Shown in pieces: positions 8,435 to 9,034 of a stretch of 9,034 nucleotides of DNA. A model generated the notes under the pieces. That model had not been told where the DNA came from and searched no databases. It worked only from the letters and a program-made list of their open reading frames with translations. Source of the DNA: Clostridiales bacterium (GTDB lineage: Bacteria > Bacillota > Desulfitobacteriia > Desulfitobacteriales > Desulfitobacteriaceae); the NCBI GenBank assembly GCA_027357125.1, contig DAHVVW010000058.1:1-9034 (forward strand), given 5' to 3'. Within the stretch, counting starts at the first letter, position 1, and each line of letters begins with the position of its first letter. The position numbers and the translations under genes were made by a program.

Positions 8435-8449
8435 TAATACACCCCCTTA

Positions 8450-8875
8450 CTAAATGGAAGATGCATCCTGCGTAGAACGCCGTTCTATATCAGACACTAA
8501 AGCTTCAACTTGATGAGGCAACGGGGCTTTAGGAACCCCAACAATTTGTACATTTTCCCTTTGAATTGGGAGCAAAAGTTTATCCGCGGTGCTGGTAGAA
8601 ATTGCTGCCGCCATCGGTGCTGTCACTTCTCCCAAAAGACCGTTAACCATCATAATAGCGATCGACCCGACGATCAAATCCACTCTATTGACATTAAAGC
8701 AGATCGCTGATTCTCCGGATGCTCCCTCAGTTGCACCTGCCCTTAGCATCGCCCCAGTGGCCAAGGCATTGGTACCCAGAGCTAAGATTTCAAGATTGGG
8801 AATGCGCTTGCGCAATTGTTCCACGATATGTCTACCAATGCCGCCTCCTTGCCCATCAATTACAGCTACGCGCAT
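8450..8875 (-). CDS. DUF3842 family protein of unknown function
   Basis: The 141-aa product matches what I know of the DUF3842 family of Clostridia and other anaerobes, which has no established function. It opens with a beta strand and a glycine-rich loop, MRVAVIDGQGGGIGRH (1-16), like a nucleotide-binding Rossmann fold. ALGTNALATGAMLRAGATEGASGE (32-55) follows, then the hydrophobic VDLIVGSIAIMM segment (65-76). It has no signal peptide, and the hydrophobic stretches look like buried strands rather than membrane spans. ATG 8875 has AAAGGAG 7 nt upstream. It precedes cysK in the same direction by 137 bases, but cysK has its own promoter, so shared function is only a possibility. Confidence 0.8.
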   Translation of the reverse strand: MRVAVIDGQGGGIGRHIVEQLRKRIPNLEILALGTNALATGAMLRAGATEGASGESAICFNVNRVDLIVGSIAIMMVNGLLGEVTAPMAAAISTSTADKLLLPIQRENVQIVGVPKAPLPHQVEALVSDIERRSTQDASSI

Positions 8876-8920
8876 CTCACCACTCCTTTCATCGTCTATT
8901 TATACATCAACATTTGAGGG

Positions 8921-8932
8921 TGCATAAATGCA
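8921..8932. promoter_or_regulatory. Small palindrome TGCATAAATGCA upstream of the DUF3842 gene
   Basis: Two 5-bp arms, TGCAT and ATGCA, surround AA, 46 bases before the start codon. A TATAAA box lies between it and the gene (8904-8899, minus strand), but I find no good -35 at the right distance, so promoter and operator roles are both tentative. The rest of the 159 bases up to the right edge shows no gene or terminator. Confidence 0.2.
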
Positions 8933-9034
8933 ACTAAATCGCTTTCTTTATAACCCAGTTTAACCTATTCGACTAAGCAATTCCAGTTTTAGCCGCCATA
9001 ATTTTCTATAGTCTACATCTATTAATAAATTTAA

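Noticed and set aside
8955..8994. Direct repeat CCAGTTT(A/T)A(A/G)CC at 8955 and 8983 upstream of the DUF3842 gene.
   Set aside because: Short, imperfect, only two copies, and not placed at a recognisable promoter element.

Overview
The window comes from the chromosome of a spore-forming Firmicute, most likely a Clostridia-type anaerobe. The evidence is a SpoIID-family sporulation protein inside a block of RuvABC, queuosine and YajC genes, a DUF3842 protein, purine-rich Shine-Dalgarno (SD) sites in front of nearly every gene, and frequent GTG and TTG starts. I cannot name a genus from sequence alone. All ten well-supported genes lie on the minus strand, so transcription runs from high to low coordinates. 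I see no tRNA, rRNA, CRISPR array, insertion sequence or phage gene.

In transcription order the layout is: a 159-base non-coding stretch at the right edge; a DUF3842 protein (8450-8875); cysK, a cysteine synthase (7398-8312), behind a near-consensus promoter overlapped by symmetric repeats; yebC (6562-7317), with its own candidate extended -10 promoter; a short gap holding a hairpin and a candidate 19-codon ORF; ruvC, ruvA and ruvB (4219-6419), with ruvC and ruvA overlapping by 4 bases; a spoIID-like gene (2710-4095); queA (1592-2617); tgt (347-1516); and the start of yajC (1-221), which runs off the left edge.

The genes cover three jobs that commonly share one cluster in Clostridia: Holliday-junction processing (RuvABC), queuosine tRNA modification (Tgt inserts preQ1, QueA builds epoxyqueuosine from it), and membrane or envelope work (SpoIID peptidoglycan remodelling during engulfment, YajC of the Sec system). 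YebC is a translation factor. CysK makes cysteine and probably forms a separate transcription unit. DUF3842 has no known function.

This is mainly conserved core genome, and I do not see a new multi-gene system. The points most worth a second look lie between genes: a hairpin that would hide the SD of a candidate micro-ORF just before ruvC; an operator-like repeat cluster over the cysK promoter; two adjoining hairpins between tgt and yajC; and a recent-looking 30-bp tandem duplication inside spoIID. Start sites of queA, spoIID, tgt and ruvB were chosen by SD position and homology, and differ from the longest open frames.
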